A DNA stretch of 64,000 bases from Renibacterium sp. (GTDB lineage: Bacteria > Actinomycetota > Actinomycetes > Actinomycetales > Micrococcaceae), in the NCBI GenBank assembly GCA_017419405.1, contig JAFOLH010000001.1:496001-560000 (forward strand). Direction: 5' to 3'. Positions 43,273-51,311 of this stretch are shown piece after piece. Position 1 is the first letter of the stretch. Every line of letters begins with the position of its first letter. The notes under the pieces were generated by a model. It had not been told where the DNA came from and did no database searches. It saw only the letters and a program-made list of their open reading frames with translations. The position numbers were made by a program, and so were the translations under genes.

Positions 43273-44505
43273 ATGAGTGCCGATCTTAGCTTCGAAGCCG
43301 CCGAACAATTCGATCTGAACGATCCGTTGCAATCGCACCGGGACGCGTTCATCGGGAGCGATGATCCGGGACTGGTCGCGTACCTGGACGGCAACTCGTT
43401 GGGCCGGCCGCTGCGGGCCAGCGCGGAGCGGGTCGGCAGTTTCATCGCGGAGCAATGGGGCGGCCGGCTGATCCGCGGCTGGGACGAAGCCTGGTTGGGT
43501 TTGCCGGCCGCGATCGGCGACGATTTGGGCCGGATCATGCTCGGCGCCGCAGCCGGGCAGTGCACGATCGGCGACTCGACCACGGTCCTGTTGTACAAGC
43601 TGTGCCGGGCGGCGGTCGCTGCCCGGCCGGGGCGGACCGAGATCGTGGTCGACACCGACAACTTCCCGACCGACCGCTACATCGTGCAGGGGATTGCCGC
43701 CGAATGCGGATTGACCCTGCGTTGGATCCGACCCGCGTACGACGGCGGGGTAACCGCTGAAGACTTGGCTGCAGTGGTCGGCGAACAGACCGCCTTGGTG
43801 CTGCTCAGCCAGATCGCCTACCGGTCGGGGTATCTCGCGGACATGGCCGGGTTGACCTCGATCGCGCATGCGCATGGCGCGCTGATCCTGTGGGATCTGT
43901 GCCACTCCGCGGGCGTGCTGCCGGTGGAATTGGATGCCAGCGGAGCGGATCTGGCGGTGGGCTGCAGCTACAAATACCTCAATGGCGGGCCCGGTGCGCC
44001 GGCCTTCTGCTACGTCCGGTCCGAGCATCTGGAAACCCTGAAACAACCGATCCAGGGTTGGCTCGGCAGCGTGGACCCGTTCCAGATGGGGCCGGATTAC
44101 CGCCCGGCTGCCGGGATCCGCGGATTCACCTCGGGCACCCCGCCGATTTTGGGCATGACCGCGCTGCGGGACATGGTCGAGCTGATCGATACGGTGGGCA
44201 TCGACGCGGTCCGGGCGAAATCGGTCGCGCTGACCGACTACGCGGTGGCCTTGTACGACGGCGTGCTCGCTCCGCTGGGCGTCGAGCTGGCGTCGCCGCG
44301 GGATCCGGCCCGGCGCGGTGGCCACGTGACGATCGACCACCCGGCGTTCCGCGAAGTCACGGCACAGCTGTGGGAACAAGGCATCATCCCGGACTTCCGC
44401 AATCCGAACGGCATCCGACTCGGATTGTCGCCGCTGTCCACGAGCTTCGCCGAACTCTGGCTCGGCGTGGATGCGATCCGCGCTGCGCTTCACGCGGATC
44501 AATAA
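43273..44505 (+). CDS. kynU: Kynureninase
   Basis: 410 residues, ordinary length. The N-terminal AYLDGNSLGRPLR, VDTDNFPTDRY near residue 132, LWDLCHSAGVLPVEL near 208 (PLP Asp) and the Schiff-base Lys in GCSYKYLNGGPGAPAF near 233 are all diagnostic. The end EQGIIPDFRNPNGIRLGLSPL is also kynureninase-like. It splits kynurenine to anthranilate and alanine. Kynurenine formamidase and tryptophan dioxygenase are not in the window. It is a lone gene after the beta-oxidation locus. Confidence 0.93.
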   Translation: MSADLSFEAAEQFDLNDPLQSHRDAFIGSDDPGLVAYLDGNSLGRPLRASAERVGSFIAEQWGGRLIRGWDEAWLGLPAAIGDDLGRIMLGAAAGQCTIGDSTTVLLYKLCRAAVAARPGRTEIVVDTDNFPTDRYIVQGIAAECGLTLRWIRPAYDGGVTAEDLAAVVGEQTALVLLSQIAYRSGYLADMAGLTSIAHAHGALILWDLCHSAGVLPVELDASGADLAVGCSYKYLNGGPGAPAFCYVRSEHLETLKQPIQGWLGSVDPFQMGPDYRPAAGIRGFTSGTPPILGMTALRDMVELIDTVGIDAVRAKSVALTDYAVALYDGVLAPLGVELASPRDPARRGGHVTIDHPAFREVTAQLWEQGIIPDFRNPNGIRLGLSPLSTSFAELWLGVDAIRAALHADQ

Positions 44506-44791
44506 CCCGGCTCAAATCAATATCAGTGTCGGCAAAAGGTCAATGCCATGGAGCTAAGCCAAACAAACAGTGATCGGGCGAATTCGAAGTGAAGTGCTTG
44601 GCCGCGGCGGTGACCCGGGAACTAAACCAGATCAAAGCCGCGGGTGCAGCGATCGAAGACTTTAGTCATGCGTGACGTTCGGCGGCGAATTGACCGTTCC
44701 CAGTAAAGTAGACCGAATCAATTTCTTAATTCATCACTGGGACAAGCGGAGCCAAAATTCCGTTGATATCATGAGCTGAGAGGTGATTTCA
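44506..44791. other. 286-base noncoding gap with a possible gene remnant
   Basis: Base composition drops here relative to kynU. A short frame at 44589-44675 (plus) would encode VKCLAAAVTRELNQIKAAG and nine more residues ending FSHA, then stops. It looks like the tail of a lost gene, but I cannot name the family. Just after kynU, AACCCGGCTCAA repeats 12 bases of the inverted repeat at 21757-21815. I see no tRNA or transposon ends. Confidence 0.3.
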
Positions 44792-45160
44792 ATGGTGCCG
44801 GTGCTTGTGCTGAATGGGCTCATCGTCGCAATTGTTGTGGTGTTGCTGATTCGAAGTTACCGACTTCCAGCAGATGAGCGTGGGGGCCGTCGGAGCGTCG
44901 CCTTGTGGTGGTGGCTCGGACTGTCTTTGCTCGGCGGCGTGTGGAACGTGCTTGTTACTGTTCTTCGCTATCGCCCCAGGGCACCGGATGAACCTATCAA
45001 TCTACCGGGTCGTGTTTCTGACCTCGGGCCCACGCCTGGTGAGTATTTGGCGGTCTTCTATCCCGGGAACCAGATGTTGCCATGGATCCTGGCCGTGGCC
45101 CTTATCGGCCTCCTTGTCGCTTGTGGCGTCAGGCTGGTACGGATGTCGCGAAAAAGATAA
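44792..45160 (+). CDS. Small two-helix membrane protein of unknown function
   Basis: ATG 44792, about seven bases after GAGAGGTGAT, gives 122 residues. A first helix (VPVLVLNGLIVAIVVVLLI), a basic loop, a second hydrophobic stretch (WWWLGLSLLGGVWNVLVTVL), a loop of about 35 residues and a third helix (MLPWILAVALIGLLVACGVRLV) end in RMSRKR. I recognise no family. Codon use is more relaxed than in the neighbours (GTTGTGGTG, CTTGTC), in keeping with the lower-GC patch it shares with the protease. Confidence 0.6.
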   Translation: MVPVLVLNGLIVAIVVVLLIRSYRLPADERGGRRSVALWWWLGLSLLGGVWNVLVTVLRYRPRAPDEPINLPGRVSDLGPTPGEYLAVFYPGNQMLPWILAVALIGLLVACGVRLVRMSRKR

Positions 45161-45259
45161 ACCGAAACGGTAGCTTGATTGCCGCCGAAGTGCTCGGCTC
45201 CACGCGGTCAAATCGTCGGTTTCGCGCGGAGATTGTCTCTTGTGCATTCATCCGACGCC

Positions 45260-45288
45260 TTGTACGATTTTCCTTTATCCAGTAACAA
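45260..45288 (+). promoter_or_regulatory. Candidate promoter of the secreted protease
   Basis: TTGTAC (45260-45265), a 17-base spacer and TAACAA (45283-45288), within an A/T-rich stretch (45161-45339) before the protease. The stretch is 179 bases long and holds no gene I can see. Confidence 0.4.
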
Positions 45289-45339
45289 AATGGTTTATTT
45301 AGGCAATGAATTTATCAATTACGTTGGGGGACGTTGAGC

Positions 45340-46698
45340 ATGAAATTCAAGAAAACGCTGATGGGGGCTGCGATCCTCAGTGCCATCGGCTTCATCGGCA
45401 GCAGTAGCCTGACCCAAGCCACTGCCGGAGACATCCAGGCGCCGACGCCTGGAGTCGTGGACGGCATCGACTACACGAATCAGTTCACCATTGGCGAATT
45501 CACCAAGTGGATCTATGCACAGGGCGATGTCGAAAAGATCGGCTATGCCGGCCAAGTCAATATCAACCAAGAAAAACGAACTGAGATCTACTGGAAGGGC
45601 AACAGCCCTTTGATCGAACGGATCAGGGCAGAAGGCCAACGCAGGGGAATCGGGGTCGATTTCAAACCGGCAGTGTTCAGTACCGATGAGCAGATCCGCA
45701 TTGGCAGCGCGATCATGGACCCGGACCAGGTAGGCAAGTTCGCTGCGCAAGGTATTGCCGTGGATAGTGTCATCGGGTTCGCCGGTGTCGATGGCCGGGT
45801 CAAGGTCGTCGGCAACAGCAATGACCAGACGAAGGTTCTCGGGCTGGACCCGACAAAAGCGAAGTCGATCATGAAAACTCTGGTCCGCGCGATCGTCGCG
45901 CCGGTCATCGCCGGTTCAGATGTCCTGGGACTGGCCAACGCTGCTGCCCTTGCCGATCGGGAGATCGATGTCCTCTTCGATGAGCCCGGCTATGGCCCCT
46001 CGGTCAACTACGCGGGGACCCGGGTCGCCAACACGGTGCCGACCTATGCAGGGGCGTTGATCACTGCGGGTAGCGGTTACTGTAGTAGCGGTTTTGCGCT
46101 GCGGGACCGCTCGACCCGTGAGGTCAATCGTTTCACCACGGCTCGGCACTGTCGCGGCACGTATTGGCGTAGTTGGGAAGGCAATAATCAGTTGGGGCGT
46201 TCGATTTCAAATTCGAGCGATGGGGCTGCCCTGCTGATCCAAGGCACCTCGGCTTCGCGGGTCTTCGACGGATCCTGGAGCAACAACAATGGCTACAACA
46301 AGCAGGTCTGGACCGATATCGCGGTCAGGCTCGGTGATTCGGTGTGCACCAGCGGGGCAAACTCCGGTGTGCATTGCAACTTGACCATTGACAACATGAA
46401 CCGGGTGTACGACGACGGTTTTGGCCGATTCAGTACGATCAGCGCCTATAACGCGGGCGGAGGAATAGCCGGTGCCCCTGGTGACAGTGGCGGGCCGGTG
46501 GTCATGCCTTATCAAGGCGAAACCTGGACCGCGGCCGTCGGAATGATTCAAGGCGGAACCCAAGACCGGCAGTGCCGGGCCGGGATCGAGGTGCGGTTAG
46601 ACGGCGGTCCGAATTGGTGCGGCAATAGGGTTTACTTCACGTCCATTCAAACCATCGCCAGTACCTCGACCCATGAGGTGGCGAAAGCGGCAAACTAG
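45340..46698 (+). CDS. Secreted trypsin-like serine protease (S1 family, streptogrisin-like)
   Basis: ATG 45340, nine bases after GGGGG, gives 452 residues; TTG 45334 is two codons upstream. A signal peptide (KKTLMGAAILSAIGFIGSSSLTQATA) is followed by a pro-region of about 210 residues. In the protease domain, TARHCRGTYW near residue 268 supplies His, SSDGAALLIQG near 293 Asp, and GAPGDSGGPVVMP near 380 Ser. Paired Cys residues suggest disulfides, typical of exported S1 proteases. GC content is lower than in surrounding genes and codons are more varied, which suggests acquisition. It converges with the isonitrile synthase, 49 bases apart. Confidence 0.85.
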   Translation: MKFKKTLMGAAILSAIGFIGSSSLTQATAGDIQAPTPGVVDGIDYTNQFTIGEFTKWIYAQGDVEKIGYAGQVNINQEKRTEIYWKGNSPLIERIRAEGQRRGIGVDFKPAVFSTDEQIRIGSAIMDPDQVGKFAAQGIAVDSVIGFAGVDGRVKVVGNSNDQTKVLGLDPTKAKSIMKTLVRAIVAPVIAGSDVLGLANAAALADREIDVLFDEPGYGPSVNYAGTRVANTVPTYAGALITAGSGYCSSGFALRDRSTREVNRFTTARHCRGTYWRSWEGNNQLGRSISNSSDGAALLIQGTSASRVFDGSWSNNNGYNKQVWTDIAVRLGDSVCTSGANSGVHCNLTIDNMNRVYDDGFGRFSTISAYNAGGGIAGAPGDSGGPVVMPYQGETWTAAVGMIQGGTQDRQCRAGIEVRLDGGPNWCGNRVYFTSIQTIASTSTHEVAKAAN

Positions 46699-46747
46699 GA
46701 GTTGGGCTGGTCGAGCCATTACCGGGTTTGCCAATCGCCGGGCTTCG

Positions 46748-47680
46748 CTAACGGGGCTCGCCGAGTTCGAAGTGGTCGGCCCGTCCGTTCCGCAAACGCA
46801 ACCGAGCGTTCGCCGGAACCTCGTCCCGCCGGATCAGCTTGAGGCTGCCGTCGGCCAGCTTGAGCGGTGCCGAGTGCCAGGGCGTGGTCCACGGGGAATC
46901 CGACTCCAGCAAGCGGAGGCCGAACTTCTCCGAATCCCCGGGCTGCGGGTGGATCGAAAGCCGTACCGCGTCCGGGAATTGCTCCGCCACGATGCCGCCC
47001 CAGGCGATGCTGCGCTGCAGTACTTGGTAGGCCCGACGCCGGCAGTCGCGTTGCAGGGCCGAGCGGGTCCCTTGGTGGCCGACTGAATCTTCGACCAGGA
47101 ATCTGATGATGCCCCGGTACAGCGAGGCCAAAGCCGGGTCCGCGCGTACCTGCTGCCGGAGTTCTTCCAGGCTGGGGCCGTAGTGCTCGATGATCGACTG
47201 CCGCCGGCTATGGTCCATCCGCCCGGGGTAGCGGTCGCGCAGCGAAAAGAATTCCAGGTGCTGCAAACCTTCGGCGCGCGCCGTTTGCCGCAAGTCCTCG
47301 AAATAGGCGTCGATGGCCTCCTGGTCCACACCGATGGCATCGGCGAAAATATGCCCGTCGCTGCAGATCGCCAAACGGACGCCCGCGGGGTGCTCGGCTT
47401 CCATCCGGGCGCACAGAGCATCGAGGAACTGCAGCGAGGCGCGTTCCCCGGCGTCCGGCAGAGCGCCCAAGACTTTGGCCGGGTTGGGGGATTTGCAGGG
47501 GAATCCGGGCAGGGCGAAGCGCAGCCGGTGCTCCGTGCCGGCTACCCGTTCGAGCGCTTCGAGGATCTGTGGAAAATCCTCCGGCCGGCCGGACCGGTTT
47601 GCCTCCGTGGCACGGCGGAACGGCAACAGCAGGTCCAGGATCCGGTGTGCCGGGGAGCGCACGGTTGCTGCTGCGCTCAT
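46748..47680 (-). CDS. Isonitrile (isocyanide) synthase, PvcA/IsnA/DIT1 family
   Basis: ATG 47680 overlaps the P450 stop (ATGA); 310 residues. Diagnostic segments are LPGFPCKSPNPAKVLGALPD near 60-78, RLAICSDGHIFADAIGVDQ near 107-125 and RLSIHPQPGDSEKFGLRLL near 238-256, followed by WTTPWHSAPL. All align by eye with PvcA, IsnA and yeast Dit1. Family members replace the amino group of L-Tyr or L-Trp by an isonitrile using a carbon from ribulose-5-phosphate. The partner here is a P450, as with DIT1/DIT2 and fungal xanthocillin genes, not the Fe/2-oxoglutarate oxygenase PvcB/IsnB. It is last in an eight-gene copper operon; the isonitrile is a plausible copper ligand. Whether Tyr or Trp is used is not visible. 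Confidence 0.9.
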   Translation of the reverse strand: MSAAATVRSPAHRILDLLLPFRRATEANRSGRPEDFPQILEALERVAGTEHRLRFALPGFPCKSPNPAKVLGALPDAGERASLQFLDALCARMEAEHPAGVRLAICSDGHIFADAIGVDQEAIDAYFEDLRQTARAEGLQHLEFFSLRDRYPGRMDHSRRQSIIEHYGPSLEELRQQVRADPALASLYRGIIRFLVEDSVGHQGTRSALQRDCRRRAYQVLQRSIAWGGIVAEQFPDAVRLSIHPQPGDSEKFGLRLLESDSPWTTPWHSAPLKLADGSLKLIRRDEVPANARLRLRNGRADHFELGEPR

Positions 47681-48987
47681 CGGAGCCGTTCCCGGTAGCT
47701 CACCGGAAGATTTTTCAGCCCCCGGGTCAGCACCGCGGCAATCCAGGACGGCGGCTCCGCGGCAGGCACCAAGGCGAGGCCGTCGAGCCGGTCGAAAAGC
47801 CTGCCCAGGCCCAAGGCCAATTGGCTCTGGGCCAAGGCCGCGCCAGGGCAATAGTGCGGGCCGGCACTGAAGCCGAAGTGACTGCTGCGCCGTTGCCGGC
47901 TGGATTTGAGCTGCGCGACGGATTCGGACCGCCCGCCGAAATCCAGCCAGTCGCCGCCGGGCAAGTCCCGATTGGCCGCATTCAGCGCGACGATCACCGA
48001 ATCACCCGCGGGGATCCGGGTTCCCCGAAAATCCGTGTCGACCGTGAAGAAGCGCCAGGTGGCCAGGGCGAAAGCTCCGTCGTAACGGATCAATTCATCG
48101 ATCCACAGCGACCGCGACTCCGGCCGGGAGACGAAATCGTCCCGGGCTTCCGGGTGCTGCAACAAGGCCAGCATCGAGGTCGACAGCTGGTGGGTCACCG
48201 GTTCCTGACCGGCCACCAAAAGCTGGAAGACCAACGAGGAAAGCTGGTCTGCGCTCAAGCTCCCGGCAGCCTGTGCCCGGACCAACCGGGCCAGCAGCCC
48301 GGAGCGCTCCGGCCGGGCGGCGTCAGCGACCACTTCGGCGATGTACGCCTCGAGCTCCCGCAAGAGCCGTTCGTACTCGGGACGCCAGGGGTCGTCCGGT
48401 CCGACCGGCTGCACCACCTTGCCCCAAGCGGGGTCGAAGCCGTCGGCGAGCCGGGGCGGCAAACCGATCGCGAGCGAAAGCACCCGGAAAGGCAGCAGAG
48501 CCATGTATTCCGGAACCAAATCCAGGCCTCCGGAATCGGGGAAGCCATCGATGAGCTGATCGGCGAGATCCGCTATCCGGCCTTCCAATTCCGTTGCTGC
48601 GCGCGCGGAGAACGCGGGTAGGATCAGTTTCCGCATCCGGGCATGCACTTCGCCGTCCTGGTGCAGCAGATGCGACTGCAAACGGGTGTGCTGCGGTTCC
48701 GGCATGATCGAGGCTTTGGCCCGCCATCGCGGATTGCCGACGTCGTGGTTTTTCCGGATGTCCGGATGCTGCAGGAGTTCGGCGGCGGCGTCCGCCCCGG
48801 TGACCAGCCAGGCGTTGACCCCGCTGGGGAAGCGTACCCGGTGCACCGGCCCGTTCCTGGTGAGGTGCCGGAACACCGGGTAGGGATCCTGGACGTAGGC
48901 TGCGCCGAACAGCTGCACCGCGCCTTCGGCATCCCGTTCGAACGGCTCAGCGCGATCGGTCCCGAGCCCGGTCACCGGGCAGCTCAT
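47677..48987 (-). CDS. Cytochrome P450 paired with the isonitrile synthase
   Basis: ATG 48987 overlaps the copper ATPase stop (ATGA); 436 residues, soluble class I type. The haem motif FSAGPHYCPGAALAQ puts the thiolate Cys near residue 378. ELIR is the K-helix ExxR. In the I-helix LLVAGQEPVTHQL near residue 257 the usual acid-alcohol Thr (AGxET) is replaced by Pro. Redox partners are not encoded nearby. It sits between the copper ATPase and the isonitrile synthase with 4-base overlaps on both sides. It probably decorates or couples the aryl isonitrile, forming an alkene, a hydroxylated product or a dimer (inference). Confidence 0.88.
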   Translation of the reverse strand: MSCPVTGLGTDRAEPFERDAEGAVQLFGAAYVQDPYPVFRHLTRNGPVHRVRFPSGVNAWLVTGADAAAELLQHPDIRKNHDVGNPRWRAKASIMPEPQHTRLQSHLLHQDGEVHARMRKLILPAFSARAATELEGRIADLADQLIDGFPDSGGLDLVPEYMALLPFRVLSLAIGLPPRLADGFDPAWGKVVQPVGPDDPWRPEYERLLRELEAYIAEVVADAARPERSGLLARLVRAQAAGSLSADQLSSLVFQLLVAGQEPVTHQLSTSMLALLQHPEARDDFVSRPESRSLWIDELIRYDGAFALATWRFFTVDTDFRGTRIPAGDSVIVALNAANRDLPGGDWLDFGGRSESVAQLKSSRQRRSSHFGFSAGPHYCPGAALAQSQLALGLGRLFDRLDGLALVPAAEPPSWIAAVLTRGLKNLPVSYRERLR

Positions 48988-51311
48988 CGGGACTCCTCGG
49001 CGTCGGCGGAGGCGGGGTCGCCGACTGCCGCCGGGGAGTCGGAGCTCGCCGTGAAGTTGCGCAGCCGCAGGCTGTTGGTCACCACGAAGAGGCTGGACAA
49101 GGACATCGCGGCACCGGCGATGAGCGGATTGAGCAGGCCGAAGGCGGCCAGCGGGATCGCCGCCACGTTGTACACGAAGGCCCACACCAGGTTTCCGCGG
49201 ATGGTGCGCAGGGTGCGTCTGGACAGCACGATCGCATCGGCGACCACGCGCAGGTCCGGACGGATCAAAATGATGTCGGCAGACTTCATCGCGACGTCGG
49301 TGCCGCTCACCATGGCCATGCCCAAATTGGCGGTGGCCAACGCCGCCGCGTCATTGATCCCGTCGCCGACCATCGCAATCCGGCGCCCGGCTGCTTGCAG
49401 ATCCGCCAGAACCTTGGCCTTTTCCGTCGGCAGTACCCCGCCGATCGCCTGTTTCATGCCCAACTGGGCGGCGACGTCGTCTGCGGCGCGCTGCCGGTCC
49501 CCGCTGAGCAGCACCGTGTGCAGGCCCAGTCCGTGCAGCATTCCGACGGCTTCGCCGGCGCCTTTGCGCAGCGAATCCTGCAGCGCGTAGACCGCACGGG
49601 CCACCCCGTCCACGGCCAGGAAGATCAAGGTTCCGGTGGCGTCGTCCAAAGCGGACGGCGGGCGTGGCACGCCACGTTCGGCCAGCAGCGCAGCACTTCC
49701 GACCAGCACTTCTGCGCCCTGGACCACGGCCCGGACGCCTCGGCCAGGCAGCGCGCCGAACTCTTCGGCGAGCGGGGCGCGCAAGCCGTTCTGCTCGGCG
49801 AAGCCGATGATCGCCCGGGCTGTGGGGTGTTCCGAGCCGGCCTCCGCAGCGGCGGCCAGCGCGGTGAGCTGTTCCGGGGTCTGCGGGCCGGCCGGGTCCG
49901 CGCCGGCCGCGACGTCGAACACCGCCATCCGGTGCACGCTCATTTCGCCGGTGGTCAGGGTCCCGGTTTTGTCCAGCACCACGGTGTCGATGCGGCCCGA
50001 AGATTCCAGCGCCTGTTGGCTTTTGATCAGGATGCCCAGCTGGCTGCCGCGGCCCACGCCGACCATCAGGGCCATCGGGGTAGCGAGCCCCAACGCGCAG
50101 GGGCAGGCAATGATCAACACCGAGATCGCGGCGCCGAAGGCCTTCTCCGCGGAGTTTCCGCTCAGCATCCAGGCAGCGAAAACCAGAACCGTGAGTACCA
50201 GGATCACCGGAACGAAAACCCCGACGATCCGCTCCACGAGGGCTTGGATATTGGCCTTGCGAGTCTGGGCGTGTTCTGCGAGCGCGGCCAGTTGGGCCAG
50301 CTGCGTGCTTTCGCCGACCTTGAGCGCACGGACCAGCAGCCGTCCATCGAGGACCACGGTCCCGCCGATCAGCCCGTCGCCGGGCGCTACCGGTTTGGGC
50401 TCCGGTTCGCCGGTCATCGGCGAGGTGTCCACGCCGGCCTGGCCGGAGAGCACTTCGCCGTCGCAGGCGACCCGCTCACCGGGCCGGACCACGAACTGTT
50501 CGCCCACCCGGAGCTGCGAGATCGGAATCAGGGATTCCTGGCCGTCCCGCAGCACCCGGACCTCGCCGACCGCGAGCTTCGCCAGGGCACCGAGCACCCC
50601 GGAAGCCTTGTGCCGCGACTTGGCTTCGAAATAGCGCCCAGCCAGCAGGAAGGTGGTGACGCCGGCAGCCACTTCGAGGTAGATCGAGTCTGCTCCCGGC
50701 GGGGTCTGGCCGAAGCCGACCCAATAGCCCGGAGTGGTTTTGTCCGAGAAGATGATCGCGAAAACCGACCAGAAATACGAGGCCAGCACGCCGAGCGAAA
50801 CCAAGGTGTCCATGCTGAAGCTGCCGTGCCGGAGATTTTTCGCCGCGGCCCGATGGAACGGCCAGGCGCACCAGAAGACCACCGGAGTGGCGATCAGCAC
50901 GCACAGCCAGTCCCAGAACGGAAAGCGCAGTTCCGGCACCAGAGCGAGCACGATCGCGAGGTTGCCCAACGGCAGGGTCAGGACCGCGGCCACAATCAGC
51001 CGGCGCAGCAACATCGCGCTGCGTTCCGGGGCGCTGGTCTCCGGCATCGAAGAAGCGCTCCGGACCACTGCGGTGGCTCCGTAGCCGGCGGCCTCCACGG
51101 CGGCCACGGCCTCCGCGGTCCGTTCCGCGGGCAAGCCACGCAGCACCGCCCGTTCGGTGGCGAAGTTGACCGTTGCCGCCACGCCGTCGAGCTTGCCGAG
51201 TTTCTTCTGGATCCGCACCGCGCAGGCCGAACAGGTCATTCCGGTCAACTGCAGTTCGATCGGCGGGTGTTCCGCCGCCGCGGTCCCGGGTTCGTCCAGC
51301 CGAGTGTCCAT
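48984..51311 (-). CDS. Copper-translocating P1B-type ATPase (CopA/CtpB-like)
   Basis: ATG 51311 lies in TGATG shared with the CtaG stop; GTG 51314 is one codon earlier. 775 residues. An N-terminal metal-binding domain has GMTCSAC near residue 27. The ion-pore motif is ACPCALG near 402, the phosphorylation site DKTGT near 445, then HP in GSEHPTAR and GDGIND near 640. The last helices carry YN (FVYNVAAIPLA) and MSLSS (AAMSLSSLFVV), the P1B-1 Cu(I) signature. It moves Cu(I) out of the cytosol, either for detoxification or to load exported cuproenzymes. Placement with CtaG/CopD resembles mycobacterial ctpB beside Rv0102. Confidence 0.92.
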   Translation of the reverse strand: MDTRLDEPGTAAAEHPPIELQLTGMTCSACAVRIQKKLGKLDGVAATVNFATERAVLRGLPAERTAEAVAAVEAAGYGATAVVRSASSMPETSAPERSAMLLRRLIVAAVLTLPLGNLAIVLALVPELRFPFWDWLCVLIATPVVFWCAWPFHRAAAKNLRHGSFSMDTLVSLGVLASYFWSVFAIIFSDKTTPGYWVGFGQTPPGADSIYLEVAAGVTTFLLAGRYFEAKSRHKASGVLGALAKLAVGEVRVLRDGQESLIPISQLRVGEQFVVRPGERVACDGEVLSGQAGVDTSPMTGEPEPKPVAPGDGLIGGTVVLDGRLLVRALKVGESTQLAQLAALAEHAQTRKANIQALVERIVGVFVPVILVLTVLVFAAWMLSGNSAEKAFGAAISVLIIACPCALGLATPMALMVGVGRGSQLGILIKSQQALESSGRIDTVVLDKTGTLTTGEMSVHRMAVFDVAAGADPAGPQTPEQLTALAAAAEAGSEHPTARAIIGFAEQNGLRAPLAEEFGALPGRGVRAVVQGAEVLVGSAALLAERGVPRPPSALDDATGTLIFLAVDGVARAVYALQDSLRKGAGEAVGMLHGLGLHTVLLSGDRQRAADDVAAQLGMKQAIGGVLPTEKAKVLADLQAAGRRIAMVGDGINDAAALATANLGMAMVSGTDVAMKSADIILIRPDLRVVADAIVLSRRTLRTIRGNLVWAFVYNVAAIPLAAFGLLNPLIAGAAMSLSSLFVVTNSLRLRNFTASSDSPAAVGDPASADAEESR

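Noticed and set aside
44506..46698. Insertion sequence or prophage remnant in the lower-GC patch
   Set aside because: No transposase or integrase similarity, terminal inverted repeats or target duplications were seen.
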